DNA of 7,905 nt from Acinetobacter sp. Its GTDB lineage: Bacteria; Pseudomonadota; Gammaproteobacteria; Pseudomonadales; Moraxellaceae. Shown here piece by piece: positions 1 to 6,573 of the stretch. The position numbers were made by a program, and so were the translations under genes. The stretch lies in assembly GCA_030523805.1 (NCBI GenBank), contig JAUNHS010000042.1:1-7905 (forward strand). Reading direction: 5' to 3'. How positions within the stretch are numbered: the first letter of the stretch is position 1; every line of letters starts with the position of its first letter. The notes below the pieces were generated by a model, which made no database searches, had not been told where the DNA came from, and saw nothing but the letters and a program-made list of their open reading frames with translations.

Positions 1-1348
1 CTAATGCCCAACCACGTGGCATAATGGTTACTTTATGTACAGGGTCAGTACCTTCCAAAAGCTCTGCAACAATCGCATGACCTGCTTCGTGATAAGCCGT
101 CGCACGACGTTCTTCTTCACGAATGACCATAGATTTACGTTCTGGACCCATGTAGATTTTATCTTTCGCATCTTCAAAATCGTGCATATCTACCGTATTC
201 TTGTTACGGCGAGCAGCGAATAATGCCGCTTCATTGACTAAATTGGCTAATTGTGCACCACTAAATCCTGGTGTACCACGAGCCAATACGCCAACATCTA
301 CCCCTGTTACTGATGGTAATTTTTTCAAATGTACTTGTAAAATTTGCTCACGACCACGCACGTCAGGTAAACCCACCATTACTTGACGGTCAAAACGTCC
401 TGGACGTAATAAAGCTTTATCTAATACATCAGCACGGTTAGTTGCTGCAATAACGATGATCCCTTCACTGCCTTCAAAACCGTCCATTTCTACTAACATT
501 TGGTTTAAAGTTTGCTCACGTTCATCATTGCCACCACCTGTGCCTGTACCACGTTGGCGACCGACTGCATCAATTTCATCAATGAACAAAATACACGGTG
601 CATGGCGTTTTGCTTGTTCAAACATATCACGCACACGAGATGCACCAACACCGACAAACATTTCTACAAAGTCAGAACCAGAAATGCTAAAGAATGGTAC
701 TTTTGCTTCACCCGCAATGGCTTTTGCCAATAAAGTTTTACCTGTACCTGGTGGGCCAACCATAAGCACGCCTTTTGGAATGCTTGCACCTAAGCGTTTG
801 AATTTTGCTGGATCTTTTAAGAAATCAACAATTTCAACCACTTCATGCTTGGCTTCATCGCAGCCTGCAACATCATTAAAATTCACTTTAATTTGATCTT
901 CAGCTAATAATTTGGCTTTAGATTTACCAAAGCTCATTGGGCCGCCTTTGCCACCAGCACCGCCACCCATATTACGCATAAAGAACATGAATAATAAAAT
1001 GATGAGTAAAATTGGGAAACTTGCAACCAATAATTGCATCAATACGCCTTGGCGTTCTGGTGCTGCACCTTCAATCACAACATTGTGTTGCATCAAAGTT
1101 GGCATTAAAGTCGTGTCTTGTACCATTGGACGAATGCTTTCAAAGGTTGAGCCATTGCTCTTTTCGCCTTTAATATGCTCGCCATCAATCGTTACGCGTT
1201 TTACTTGCCCAGCATTGACCGCTGCAATAAACTCCGAATAATTCATACTATCGGGTTTATTACGATCACTCACTGAACTAAAAATGAGAACAACCGCACC
1301 AATCACTAATAAATAGACAACGGCTTTCCTGAAGAAACTATTGTTCAA
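1..1348 (-). CDS. ftsH: ATP-dependent zinc metalloprotease FtsH (3' end outside window)
   Basis: FtsH is the inner-membrane AAA+ protease that extracts and degrades misfolded membrane proteins and regulatory proteins; it works as a hexamer. The window holds 449 codons. Visible in order: membrane segment about residues 8-24, a periplasmic region, membrane segment about 102-123, a Gly-rich linker, Walker A GPPGTGKT (198-205), Walker B FIDEID with Asp257/Glu258, the RPGRFDR arginine-finger region, and the zinc motif HEAGH (420-424) of the M41 peptidase domain. The rest of the peptidase domain, including the third zinc ligand, is off the left edge; family members are about 630-650 residues. The start is TTG at 1348: an in-frame TGA lies 27 nt upstream, no ATG or GTG lies between, and the next ATG would remove the first membrane segment. 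GGGA sits 9 nt before the TTG. It follows rlmE on the same strand, as in many gammaproteobacteria. Confidence 0.97.
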   Translation of the reverse strand, partial: MNNSFFRKAVVYLLVIGAVVLIFSSVSDRNKPDSMNYSEFIAAVNAGQVKRVTIDGEHIKGEKSNGSTFESIRPMVQDTTLMPTLMQHNVVIEGAAPERQGVLMQLLVASFPILLIILLFMFFMRNMGGGAGGKGGPMSFGKSKAKLLAEDQIKVNFNDVAGCDEAKHEVVEIVDFLKDPAKFKRLGASIPKGVLMVGPPGTGKTLLAKAIAGEAKVPFFSISGSDFVEMFVGVGASRVRDMFEQAKRHAPCILFIDEIDAVGRQRGTGTGGGNDEREQTLNQMLVEMDGFEGSEGIIVIAATNRADVLDKALLRPGRFDRQVMVGLPDVRGREQILQVHLKKLPSVTGVDVGVLARGTPGFSGAQLANLVNEAALFAARRNKNTVDMHDFEDAKDKIYMGPERKSMVIREEERRATAYHEAGHAIVAELLEGTDPVHKVTIMPRGWAL

Positions 1349-1584
1349 AGTTTTATTTCCCGTATTAATGTATCAACACCATTCTGCCTAATATTGGCAT
1401 AATGAACTCATAAATCATTTAAAATCAAAGTGATATTTTTAAAAAACACTTTCATTTTTAAATGCACTTTTAAAAACCTAATACCATGCAAAAAAAACTC
1501 AAAATATTCAAGTAGATTTTAGCCTGTTTTTGTTACGTTCTGTAGATGTGCATTATTTAAAGACGCTTAATATATAGTGTCTGC
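1349..1584. other. 236-bp rlmE-ftsH intergenic region, A-tract rich
   Basis: No gene is visible. Between about 1435 and 1505 short A- and T-tracts recur every 10-16 bp, which may make the DNA curved upstream of the candidate ftsH promoter. The sequence CTTGAA (minus strand, 1507-1512) equals the sigma-32 -35 consensus, but the matching -10 region keeps only the CAT core, so a heat-shock promoter is a weak possibility. Just after the rlmE stop there is an imperfect hairpin. Confidence 0.5.
1399..1428 (-). promoter_or_regulatory. candidate ftsH promoter with overlapping dyad
   Basis: On the minus strand TTGATT (1423-1428) and CATTAT (1399-1404) are separated by 18 nt, each matching four of six sigma-70 positions. 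The predicted transcription start, near 1391, falls inside an imperfect dyad at 1381-1403 (ATTcTGCC, 7-nt centre, GGCAtAAT). This would give ftsH its own promoter, separate from rlmE, with a leader of roughly 40 nt. Both boxes are only moderate matches in very AT-rich DNA, so this is a candidate. Confidence 0.3.
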
Positions 1585-1589
1585 TTAAA
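1556..1589 (-). terminator. weak hairpin after rlmE
   Basis: Reading the minus strand, TTTAA, a GC bulge and AGACAC pair across a 10-nt loop with GCGTCT and TTAAA. The stem includes the rlmE stop codon and one G-U pair. The downstream tail is A/T-rich but has no true U-run, so this may be an inefficient terminator or an mRNA 3'-end stabiliser rather than a full stop before ftsH. Confidence 0.25.
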
Positions 1590-2241
1590 GATTTTTCAAG
1601 GCTTTTTTACGACCTTGCCCAACCAAAAAGACTTCTTTAGATCTTGCACGAGAAGCGGCTGGTTTCGCTGTTTTTAAAACATCAAAATTTTCAACTACTT
1701 GCTTGCGAAATTCATCAAAACCATCGCCTTGGAAGACTTTTACCACAAATTGACCATTTTCATGCAACACCTTTTGTGCAAAATCTAATGCCAATTCGCA
1801 CAAGTAAATTTGACGTGGTTGATCTACCGCTTTATTGCCTGATGTATTGGGTGCCATATCGGAAATGACGACATCTACTTGGCGGCCATTTAAAATTTCT
1901 AGTAACTGATCAAAGACGGCTTGCTCACGGAAATCACCTTGTAAAAAGGTAACATCAGGCAAAGCGTCCATTTCCAAAATGTCCGATGCAATCACTAAAC
2001 CTTTACTTCCAACCAATTTACCAGCGATTTGCGACCAACTACCAGGGGCTGCTCCTAAATCTACCACCGTCATACCAGGTTTAATGATTTTATATTTTTC
2101 TTGGATTTCCAATAGCTTATATGCTGCTCTGGCACGATAGCCATCTTTGTGGGCTTGTTTGACAAATGGGTCGTCTAAATGCTCACGCATCCACGCACGA
2201 CTACTTTTAGATAATTTTTGATTGGTAATGCGAGTTGCCAT
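1585..2241 (-). CDS. rlmE: 23S rRNA (uridine-2552 2'-O)-methyltransferase RlmE
   Basis: RlmE (RrmJ/FtsJ) methylates the 2'-OH of U2552 in the A-loop of 23S rRNA late in 50S assembly, using S-adenosylmethionine. The 218-residue protein is close to the usual 205-215 length. The SAM-binding motif [12 protein letters not shown], is at 61-71. The K-D-K-E set typical of this family is present as Lys42 (in AAYKLLEI), Asp128 (in SDMAPN), Lys168 (in VVKVFQG) and Glu203 (in SKEVFLV). The basic N-terminus and the [10 protein letters not shown] segment fit rRNA binding. The ATG at 2241 gives the normal family N-terminus; the Shine-Dalgarno is weak (AGAG about 7 nt upstream). It lies upstream of ftsH, a conserved pairing, and 97 bp after ygfA, with no clear promoter of its own visible in that gap. 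Confidence 0.97.
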   Translation of the reverse strand: MATRITNQKLSKSSRAWMREHLDDPFVKQAHKDGYRARAAYKLLEIQEKYKIIKPGMTVVDLGAAPGSWSQIAGKLVGSKGLVIASDILEMDALPDVTFLQGDFREQAVFDQLLEILNGRQVDVVISDMAPNTSGNKAVDQPRQIYLCELALDFAQKVLHENGQFVVKVFQGDGFDEFRKQVVENFDVLKTAKPAASRARSKEVFLVGQGRKKALKNL

Positions 2242-2338
2242 CTTTAATCTCTGGTTAGGGTTGGAAAATTATGCAATATGATGAAAAATAAGCGATATTT
2301 TACTTGATTTTTGTGCTTTTGTATATTGTATATGTTGC

Positions 2339-2935
2339 TTAAAAATAATACGCCTTGCTTGGCGTCCATAAGGCGTGAATAGGCTGATCCCACGCTTGAC
2401 GAGCAAAAGGTTGTTGTAAATATTGAAAATCGTGTGCCAATCCGACACGATACATTGTCGCTTTTGCATGAGCCAAGGTACGGTCATAAAATCCCCCGCC
2501 CATGCCTAAACGGTAGCCATCAACATCGCACGCTAATAAAGGTAAAAACAGCCAATCTAAATGTTGAATGCAATGTCCACGAGATTGGCGAACTTCAAGC
2601 ATTTGCAAACGATGACGCACCATGCGTTGCGAACGTAAATGTTGCCGTGAAAGCTGTACCCATTGTAATTGTTGGTTCATGGCACATACTTGTGGTAGAT
2701 AGACTTTTTTGCCTAATTTAAAGCAATAATCAATAATGGCACGGGTATAAATTTCACCAAAATCTGCCCAATAAACGCCAATATGTTGGCACGCATGAAA
2801 ATGACGATTTCGCCATAAATAGCGTAAAATTGCTATTTGTGCTTGGCGTTGTTGGAATATGCTTAAGGCTCTACGCTGGCGACGTAATGTCTTGCGTAAA
2901 GCCATTTGCTGTTGAGCTGTGGTTATTGCGGTCAT
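2339..2935 (-). CDS. ygfA: 5-formyltetrahydrofolate cyclo-ligase (5-FCL)
   Basis: This enzyme converts 5-formyl-THF to 5,10-methenyl-THF with ATP, recycling a folate that inhibits one-carbon enzymes. The 198-residue length is normal. Family hallmarks are the basic N-terminal helix LRKTLRRQRRALS (13-25), Glu61 in FGEIYT (a likely folate contact), and the signature P-x2-ACDxxGYRLGMGGGFYDR (132-152) that forms the nucleotide/folate site. The C-terminus WDQPIHALWTP corresponds to the usual W-D-x-P end of the domain. The protein is unusually rich in Gln, His and Arg. The ATG at 2935 overlaps the sbcD stop in an ATGA junction, which suggests translational coupling; an internal Met11 is a less likely start. 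In E. coli ygfA follows the 6S RNA gene, but here sbcD takes that place. Its last codons form a terminator-like hairpin. Confidence 0.93.
   Translation of the reverse strand: MTAITTAQQQMALRKTLRRQRRALSIFQQRQAQIAILRYLWRNRHFHACQHIGVYWADFGEIYTRAIIDYCFKLGKKVYLPQVCAMNQQLQWVQLSRQHLRSQRMVRHRLQMLEVRQSRGHCIQHLDWLFLPLLACDVDGYRLGMGGGFYDRTLAHAKATMYRVGLAHDFQYLQQPFARQAWDQPIHALWTPSKAYYF
2344..2376 (-). terminator. candidate terminator inside the ygfA 3' end
   Basis: On the minus strand ACGCCTT (2370-2376) pairs perfectly with AAGGCGT (2350-2356). The 13-nt loop can add TGG/CCA pairs. The tail is ATTATTTTTAA, which also contains the TAA stop. The hairpin is made of coding sequence for the last ten residues. 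Stem strength and tail fit a modest rho-independent terminator between ygfA and rlmE. Confidence 0.4.
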
Positions 2936-4200
2936 GATTTTGGGGCATCTTTTATTCTTTGCTCTGCAATCTGCTCCAATTCTAAAAAGTCTTGTCGCAC
3001 TTCTGTTTTTGGCTTTTCTTTATAACCTTCTCGTTCCCAGAGTGATAAAAATAATTCTTCAGGTGTTGGTGGTTGCAAGTCAATTTTTGAATCTTGTTGA
3101 GCGTAAGTGCCATCAGTTCTTTTGCGTAATTTGCGTGCGACACGCACCAAACGATAACGATTTTCTGGCAGTGCCTTTTCAAATTTTTGACGTAAATCTG
3201 CGATTGGTGCTTCGGTGAGTTCGTATTCAATATCCACATAAGGACGTTGATCTATACGCTCAATTTCCCCTTGCTCTAACTGTGCAAGTTGTTCCAATAC
3301 TTTATCAATTGTACCTGTAATACGGATTAAATCTACCGAACGTGGAATGATTAAAGGCTGATATTGGGCTTGCATCGTGTCAAGATCAATTTCTACACGC
3401 AATACTTGGTGCTTATATTTTACTTCACTAAAAGATAAAGGAATTGGCGAACCACTATAGCGGATAAAATCATATCCTACTTTTTGTGGTTTATGTAAAT
3501 GCCCAAGTGCCACATAATCTATGCCACTTTTAAAGATTTGATTAGAAATACCTTCCAAATTACCAATTAAAATAGGACGTTCAGAATCTGTGGTTTCATC
3601 GCCACCTTGCATATGTGCGTGGCTCATGACGATGACAGCTTGATGTTTTTGCTTACGTTGTTGCACTTCGTCGAGCAATAATTGATACAATTTGTCGGTT
3701 GCGTCTTTCACATCACTGCTGGTTTGCTGATGCCCTGTGATTTCAGCTGCACGCAAATATGGCAAAGCAATGCACCATGCAATGATTTGCTCTCCATCAT
3801 AAATCGGTAAAATCAAACGTTTTACATTGAGTTCATCGTCTTGGTTATTTTGGCGTTGCCAATCTAACACACCAACGGCAATGGCATTGTATTTTTCCAA
3901 TAAAGGATTGACTTGCTCAATACGAGATGCAGAATCGTGATTACCAGCAATCATGATGATTTGCATATTCGGTGCGATACGATTGGCTTCAGCTAAAAAT
4001 TGGTATAACTGCTTTTGTGCCGCAATTGATGGATTGGCAACATCAAACACATCACCTGCGATGAGTAAAGCGTGTGGCTGCTCTTGTTCTACTTGTGTGA
4101 GTAGCCATGTTAAAAATTGTTCATGTTCGTATGTGCGTTCATGCTGATGAAAAAGTTGTCCTAAATGCCAATCGGCAGTGTGTAAAAAACGTAACTTCAT
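2932..4200 (-). CDS. sbcD: Exonuclease subunit SbcD (Mre11-type)
   Basis: SbcD is the nuclease subunit of SbcCD, which cleaves DNA hairpins and protein-blocked ends with Mn2+ and the SbcC ATPase. The metallophosphoesterase motifs are all present: TADWH (Asp10, His12), AGDVFD (Asp50), AGNHDS (Asn87, His88), SHAHMQG (His194 the likely ligand) and GHLHKP (His234, His236). A C-terminal SbcD capping/DNA-contact domain follows from about residue 280. The 422-residue length is slightly above E. coli's 400. I chose ATG 4200 over the longer frame opening at 4254: AGGA is 8 nt upstream of 4200, the family begins M-x-(F/L)-x-H-T-(A/S)-D-W-H, and a promoter with a predicted start near 4252 lies over the longer start. 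The stop overlaps ygfA by 4 bp. No sbcC is adjacent on either side, which is unusual. Confidence 0.95.
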   Translation of the reverse strand: MKLRFLHTADWHLGQLFHQHERTYEHEQFLTWLLTQVEQEQPHALLIAGDVFDVANPSIAAQKQLYQFLAEANRIAPNMQIIMIAGNHDSASRIEQVNPLLEKYNAIAVGVLDWQRQNNQDDELNVKRLILPIYDGEQIIAWCIALPYLRAAEITGHQQTSSDVKDATDKLYQLLLDEVQQRKQKHQAVIVMSHAHMQGGDETTDSERPILIGNLEGISNQIFKSGIDYVALGHLHKPQKVGYDFIRYSGSPIPLSFSEVKYKHQVLRVEIDLDTMQAQYQPLIIPRSVDLIRITGTIDKVLEQLAQLEQGEIERIDQRPYVDIEYELTEAPIADLRQKFEKALPENRYRLVRVARKLRKRTDGTYAQQDSKIDLQPPTPEELFLSLWEREGYKEKPKTEVRQDFLELEQIAEQRIKDAPKS

Positions 4201-4208
4201 GCTCATAT

Positions 4209-4213
4209 TCCTA
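4209..4213 (-). promoter_or_regulatory. sbcD ribosome binding site
   Basis: TAGGA on the minus strand lies 8 nt before ATG 4200 but only 2 nt before the in-frame ATG at 4206, so it favours the 4200 start that gives the canonical SbcD N-terminus. Confidence 0.65.
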
Positions 4214-4258
4214 AAATTTTGCTCACATATTATTTGTGGATTTCTAATATTCATGGCT

Positions 4259-4287
4259 ATTTTAGCACAGTATCATTCGGTGGTAAA
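4259..4287 (-). promoter_or_regulatory. sbcD promoter (extended -10)
   Basis: Minus strand: TTTACC (4282-4287), a 17-nt spacer, then TAAAAT (4259-4264) preceded by TGC, i.e. an extended -10. The expected transcript start is near 4252, leaving a leader of about 50 nt before ATG 4200. It would drive sbcD-ygfA separately from ruvC. Confidence 0.5.
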
Positions 4288-4347
4288 ATCGCCATATGAT
4301 ATGCTTTGAACAATATTAAAACTTATCAATAATTCATCAAACACTCA

Positions 4348-4896
4348 TCAACGGCGGCGACTATAGCGTCCCCGAGCCATAATATTACTATTTCCTGTTA
4401 AAGCATTGAGTACTTGCAATTTGGTCATCGTCCCAGTGGCGTGTGCGTGGCAAATCGCAGTTGCTAAGGCATCGGCTGCATCGGCTTGTGGGTGAAAATC
4501 TAATTTTAAAATTCGCATCACCATCATTTGTACTTGCTCTTTATCGGCTGCACCGTAGCCCACGACCGATTGCTTAATTTGGCGTGCCGTATATTCCGAG
4601 ACGGTCAAATCTAAATTGACCACAGCAGCAATTGCCGCTCCCCTTGCCTGCCCGAGTTTTAATGCCGAGTCTGGGTTTTGTGCCATAAATACTTTTTCTA
4701 CGGCAGCTTCTGTGGGCTTGTAAAATTTAACAATTCGCTCAATGCCTGCAAAAATACGTTTTAAACGGTCGGGAATATCTTGCGTTTCAGTACGAATTGT
4801 GCCTGCATCTACAAAGCGTAAATCTGTACCATTTTTTTCAATAATGCCATAACCTGTTAAACGAGAGCCTGGGTCAATTCCAATAATTAACGACAT
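4348..4896 (-). CDS. ruvC: Crossover junction endodeoxyribonuclease RuvC
   Basis: RuvC is the dimeric, Mg2+-dependent resolvase that cuts Holliday junctions symmetrically, working with RuvAB. The 182-residue protein has the RNase H-like fold signature: [14 protein letters not shown] with Asp8, [20 protein letters not shown] with Glu67, and the C-terminal QADAADALA with Asp139 and Asp142. The four acidic catalytic residues are therefore intact. The tail ends in an Arg-rich stretch (RGRYSRRR), probably contacting DNA. The ATG at 4896 gives the normal family start, though no clear Shine-Dalgarno precedes it. ruvA and ruvB are not in the window. The gene is divergent from fxsA with about 130 bp between starts, and 147 bp upstream of sbcD. 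No obvious terminator separates ruvC from sbcD, so some read-through is possible. Confidence 0.97.
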   Translation of the reverse strand: MSLIIGIDPGSRLTGYGIIEKNGTDLRFVDAGTIRTETQDIPDRLKRIFAGIERIVKFYKPTEAAVEKVFMAQNPDSALKLGQARGAAIAAVVNLDLTVSEYTARQIKQSVVGYGAADKEQVQMMVMRILKLDFHPQADAADALATAICHAHATGTMTKLQVLNALTGNSNIMARGRYSRRR

Positions 4897-5030
4897 TTTT
4901 GTAACTTAAACTTTAAAAATAAAAAAACGCCCTTATTGTTACATCATTGCAGAAAAAAATCATGCCTTTCTTGTTAGAAAATGGTTATTTTGCAATTCTT
5001 TATCATGTTTATTTAGGTTGGATACAATAC
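4897..5030. promoter_or_regulatory. divergent ruvC-fxsA intergenic region
   Basis: Both genes must be transcribed outward from this AT-rich stretch, but I cannot single out promoter boxes with confidence. TTGTTA-like -35 candidates occur on the plus strand, without a good -10 at proper spacing. GTAAC and GTTAC, near its ruvC side, form a widely spaced small inverted repeat with no clear meaning. Confidence 0.35.
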
Positions 5031-5567
5031 ATGGCTTTATTACTCTTGCTTGCTGCTGCGTTAGAAATTGGCGTTTGGATTTTAGTTGCACAATTTATTA
5101 GTGGTTGGTATGTGTTCTTTTGGTTTATTGTGGCAGCATTTCTTGGCTTTAGCTTAATTCGCTCTAGCATCGGAAGTATTACGCCTGAACTCCAGCGTAT
5201 GCAAATGACAGGAAGTGTCAATTTAGAAGGTACGGTGGGTCGTCGTATTAGCTTTGCGATTGCAGGATTATTGCTGGCAATTCCAGGTTTGATTTCTGAT
5301 GTATTTGCATTGATTGTCTTATTGCCATTTACACAAAAATTATTTAGAACAGCGATTATGACTGCTGTGGCGAAACGCCAACAAAAAATGATGGAAAATA
5401 TGATGAATAACATGGGCGGTGCTGGCAGTCCTTTTGCTGATTTGATGCAACAAATGCAACGCCAACAAGGTGGTTTTTCACATTCACAAGATGACAGCAT
5501 TATTGATGGTGAAGCCCGTGATGTAACGCCACAAGCACAACGCATTGAGCAAAAAATGCGTAAATAA
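5031..5567 (+). CDS. fxsA: FxsA family membrane protein
   Basis: FxsA is a small inner-membrane protein named for suppressing F-plasmid exclusion of phage T7; its normal function is not well known. The 178-residue product has hydrophobic segments at about 2-22, 26-44 and 73-99. The last contains the family core GLLLAIPGLISDVFALIVLLP, and the tail carries the acidic IIDGEARDV segment typical of FxsA C-termini. Between them is a Met/Gln-rich cytoplasmic stretch (116-146). I chose ATG 5031 because it gives the standard short N-terminus running straight into the first membrane helix, with GGA 8 nt upstream. ATGs at 4947 and 4962 would add a poorly conserved extension. It is divergent from ruvC, and the tRNA-Thr follows 100 bp downstream. 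No clear terminator separates them. Confidence 0.9.
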   Translation: MALLLLLAAALEIGVWILVAQFISGWYVFFWFIVAAFLGFSLIRSSIGSITPELQRMQMTGSVNLEGTVGRRISFAIAGLLLAIPGLISDVFALIVLLPFTQKLFRTAIMTAVAKRQQKMMENMMNNMGGAGSPFADLMQQMQRQQGGFSHSQDDSIIDGEARDVTPQAQRIEQKMRK

Positions 5568-5629
5568 TGTGGAAGTGTTGCATTTTTAGGCAAAAGATTG
5601 TGTTTTTACAGATTTTTATAATAAAAGAC

Positions 5630-5657
5630 TTGCGTTTATAAAATAAATATCTATAAT
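5630..5657 (+). promoter_or_regulatory. tRNA-Thr promoter
   Basis: A perfect -10 TATAAT (5652-5657) lies 16 nt after TTGCGT (5630-5635). The expected start near 5664 is only a few nucleotides before the mature 5' end at 5668. A second TATAAT occurs at 5617-5622 but lacks a good -35. Confidence 0.65.
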
Positions 5658-5667
5658 ACACATCAAC

Positions 5668-5743
<76 letters not shown>

Positions 5744-5753
5744 TATTCCAAAG

Positions 5754-5779
5754 TCCACTCTTTTGAGTGGATTTTTTTT
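5754..5779 (+). terminator. rho-independent terminator after tRNA-Thr
   Basis: TCCACTC (5754-5760) and GAGTGGA (5765-5771) form a perfect 7-bp stem with a TTTT loop, followed by eight T residues. It starts 10 nt after the tRNA CCA end. Confidence 0.93.
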
Positions 5780-5803
5780 ATGTAATGAAATAATTATGTA
5801 CAA

Positions 5804-5830
5804 TAAAAAGTCCATACATGATGTATGGAC
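5804..5830 (-). terminator. rho-independent terminator after the RhtC-like gene
   Basis: GTCCATACAT (5810-5819) and ATGTATGGAC (5821-5830) are a perfect palindrome around one G. As RNA it gives an 8-9 bp stem and short loop, followed on the minus strand by TTTTTATTG. It lies 31 nt past the exporter stop codon. CAATA and TATTG flank it as a further outer inverted repeat. Confidence 0.85.
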
Positions 5831-5861
5831 GATATTGAAAAATTAACAAATCATCATTCAC

Positions 5862-6539
5862 TTATGAAGCAAATTTACTAATAATCCCTTGAACAGCTTC
5901 AGAAAATAGTAAGATAGCGAAACATAAAAATAACCCACCTGCCAAGCCATCAATCCAGCGTTCTGCACGTTGGTAAGCATTCCGAATGGTTGCGACTGAC
6001 AGTAAATAAGCCAACAAGCCAAAAGCTAAAAATGTTTCTGCAATAATGCCGACACCGAGTAGCATTTTAAATTGATGCAAATCAGGGCTTTGCACTGCCA
6101 ATGAAAAGACGCTGGCAAAATAAATCAATGCTTTGGGATTGGTTAAATTAACGAGCAATCCTTGTATCATCAGCTGCGTTGAAGATAATGCCGATGTTGC
6201 ATTAAATACGGAATGCTCTGCTTGATGTGGTTGTTCTGTAAGTGTTGGTGCTGTACTTTTCAATGCACTACGTACCATCGCATAGCCCATTTTAGCAAGA
6301 AATACCGCACCAAACAGCATGATGAGATATTGCACGCCTTGCCATTGCTGTAAAAGTAAGCTAAAGCCCGTTAAAGTAATAACCACCCATACAGCAATAC
6401 CTAAACTAATACCGATAATGCTATAAAAAGCAGCTCGCCTACCTTGTGATACAGCAACTTTGGCAATCAATAAAATATCAGGGCCGGGAGTGAGCAACGC
6501 CAAAAAATGCAAAAAAGCAATACTATATAAAATACTCAT
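5862..6539 (-). CDS. rhtC: RhtC-like LysE/RhtB family amino-acid exporter
   Basis: LysE/RhtB proteins export amino acids such as threonine, homoserine or lysine across the inner membrane. The 225-residue protein has about six hydrophobic segments (roughly 3-20, 38-62, 69-89, 126-149, 160-183, 197-217). It carries the family signature TPGPD (17-21), followed by a basic SQGRR loop, and the second signature NLTNPKALIYFASVFS (131-146). The arrangement AETF...AYQRAERWIDGLAG near the C-terminus resembles E. coli RhtC (threonine efflux) more than RhtB or LeuE from memory, so the substrate is inferred. ATG 6539 matches the RhtC N-terminus; an in-frame TTG at 6551 would add four residues. Neither start has a clear Shine-Dalgarno, and an inverted repeat ends one base before the ATG. 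It lies 29 bp after the lipoprotein gene on the same strand. Confidence 0.88.
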   Translation of the reverse strand: MSILYSIAFLHFLALLTPGPDILLIAKVAVSQGRRAAFYSIIGISLGIAVWVVITLTGFSLLLQQWQGVQYLIMLFGAVFLAKMGYAMVRSALKSTAPTLTEQPHQAEHSVFNATSALSSTQLMIQGLLVNLTNPKALIYFASVFSLAVQSPDLHQFKMLLGVGIIAETFLAFGLLAYLLSVATIRNAYQRAERWIDGLAGGLFLCFAILLFSEAVQGIISKFAS

Positions 6540-6540
6540 A

Positions 6541-6570
6541 AATAGCGACAAATAAACAAAAGTCGCTATT
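6541..6570 (-). promoter_or_regulatory. inverted repeat at the rhtC start: candidate operator or leader hairpin
   Basis: AATAGCGAC (6541-6549) and GTCGCTATT (6562-6570) are perfect 9-bp inverted arms with a 12-nt spacer, so half-site centres are 21 bp apart, two turns of B-DNA. The left edge is one base from the rhtC ATG; the right edge overlaps the lipoprotein stop codon and a minus-strand TATAAT (6568-6573). Confidence 0.55.
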
Positions 6571-6573
6571 ATA
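6568..6573 (-). promoter_or_regulatory. possible rhtC -10 box
   Basis: A perfect minus-strand TATAAT sits about 30 nt before the rhtC ATG, but no good -35 hexamer is visible at 16-18 nt. If used, transcription would begin near 6561, giving a leader of about 20 nt without a Shine-Dalgarno. Confidence 0.35.

Noticed and set aside
456..1241. Plus-strand frames at 456-896 and 912-1241
   Set aside because: They lie antisense to ftsH, whose AAA+ and zinc motifs are intact; the plus-strand translations have low-complexity Ser/Pro/Thr composition.
2242..2338. 6S RNA or yhbY near ygfA/rlmE
   Set aside because: These genes often sit beside ygfA or rlmE in other gammaproteobacteria, but the gaps here are too short and show no matching structure or frame.
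2919..3239. Small frames on both strands at 2919-3239
   Set aside because: Shadows of the sbcD C-terminal region, with no recognisable features or ribosome binding sites.
4201..4254. Longer sbcD start at 4254
   Set aside because: The extra 18 residues are not SbcD-like, the promoter predicts a transcript start near 4252, and AGGA is placed for ATG 4200.
4290..4350. TGATGA-like direct repeats after ruvC and a CATATgATATG palindrome
   Set aside because: Too short and AT-rich to separate from chance; no T-tract or regular spacing.
5009..5593. Long minus-strand frame opposite fxsA
   Set aside because: Cys/Ile-rich antisense translation without family features; the plus-strand frame has the FxsA motifs.
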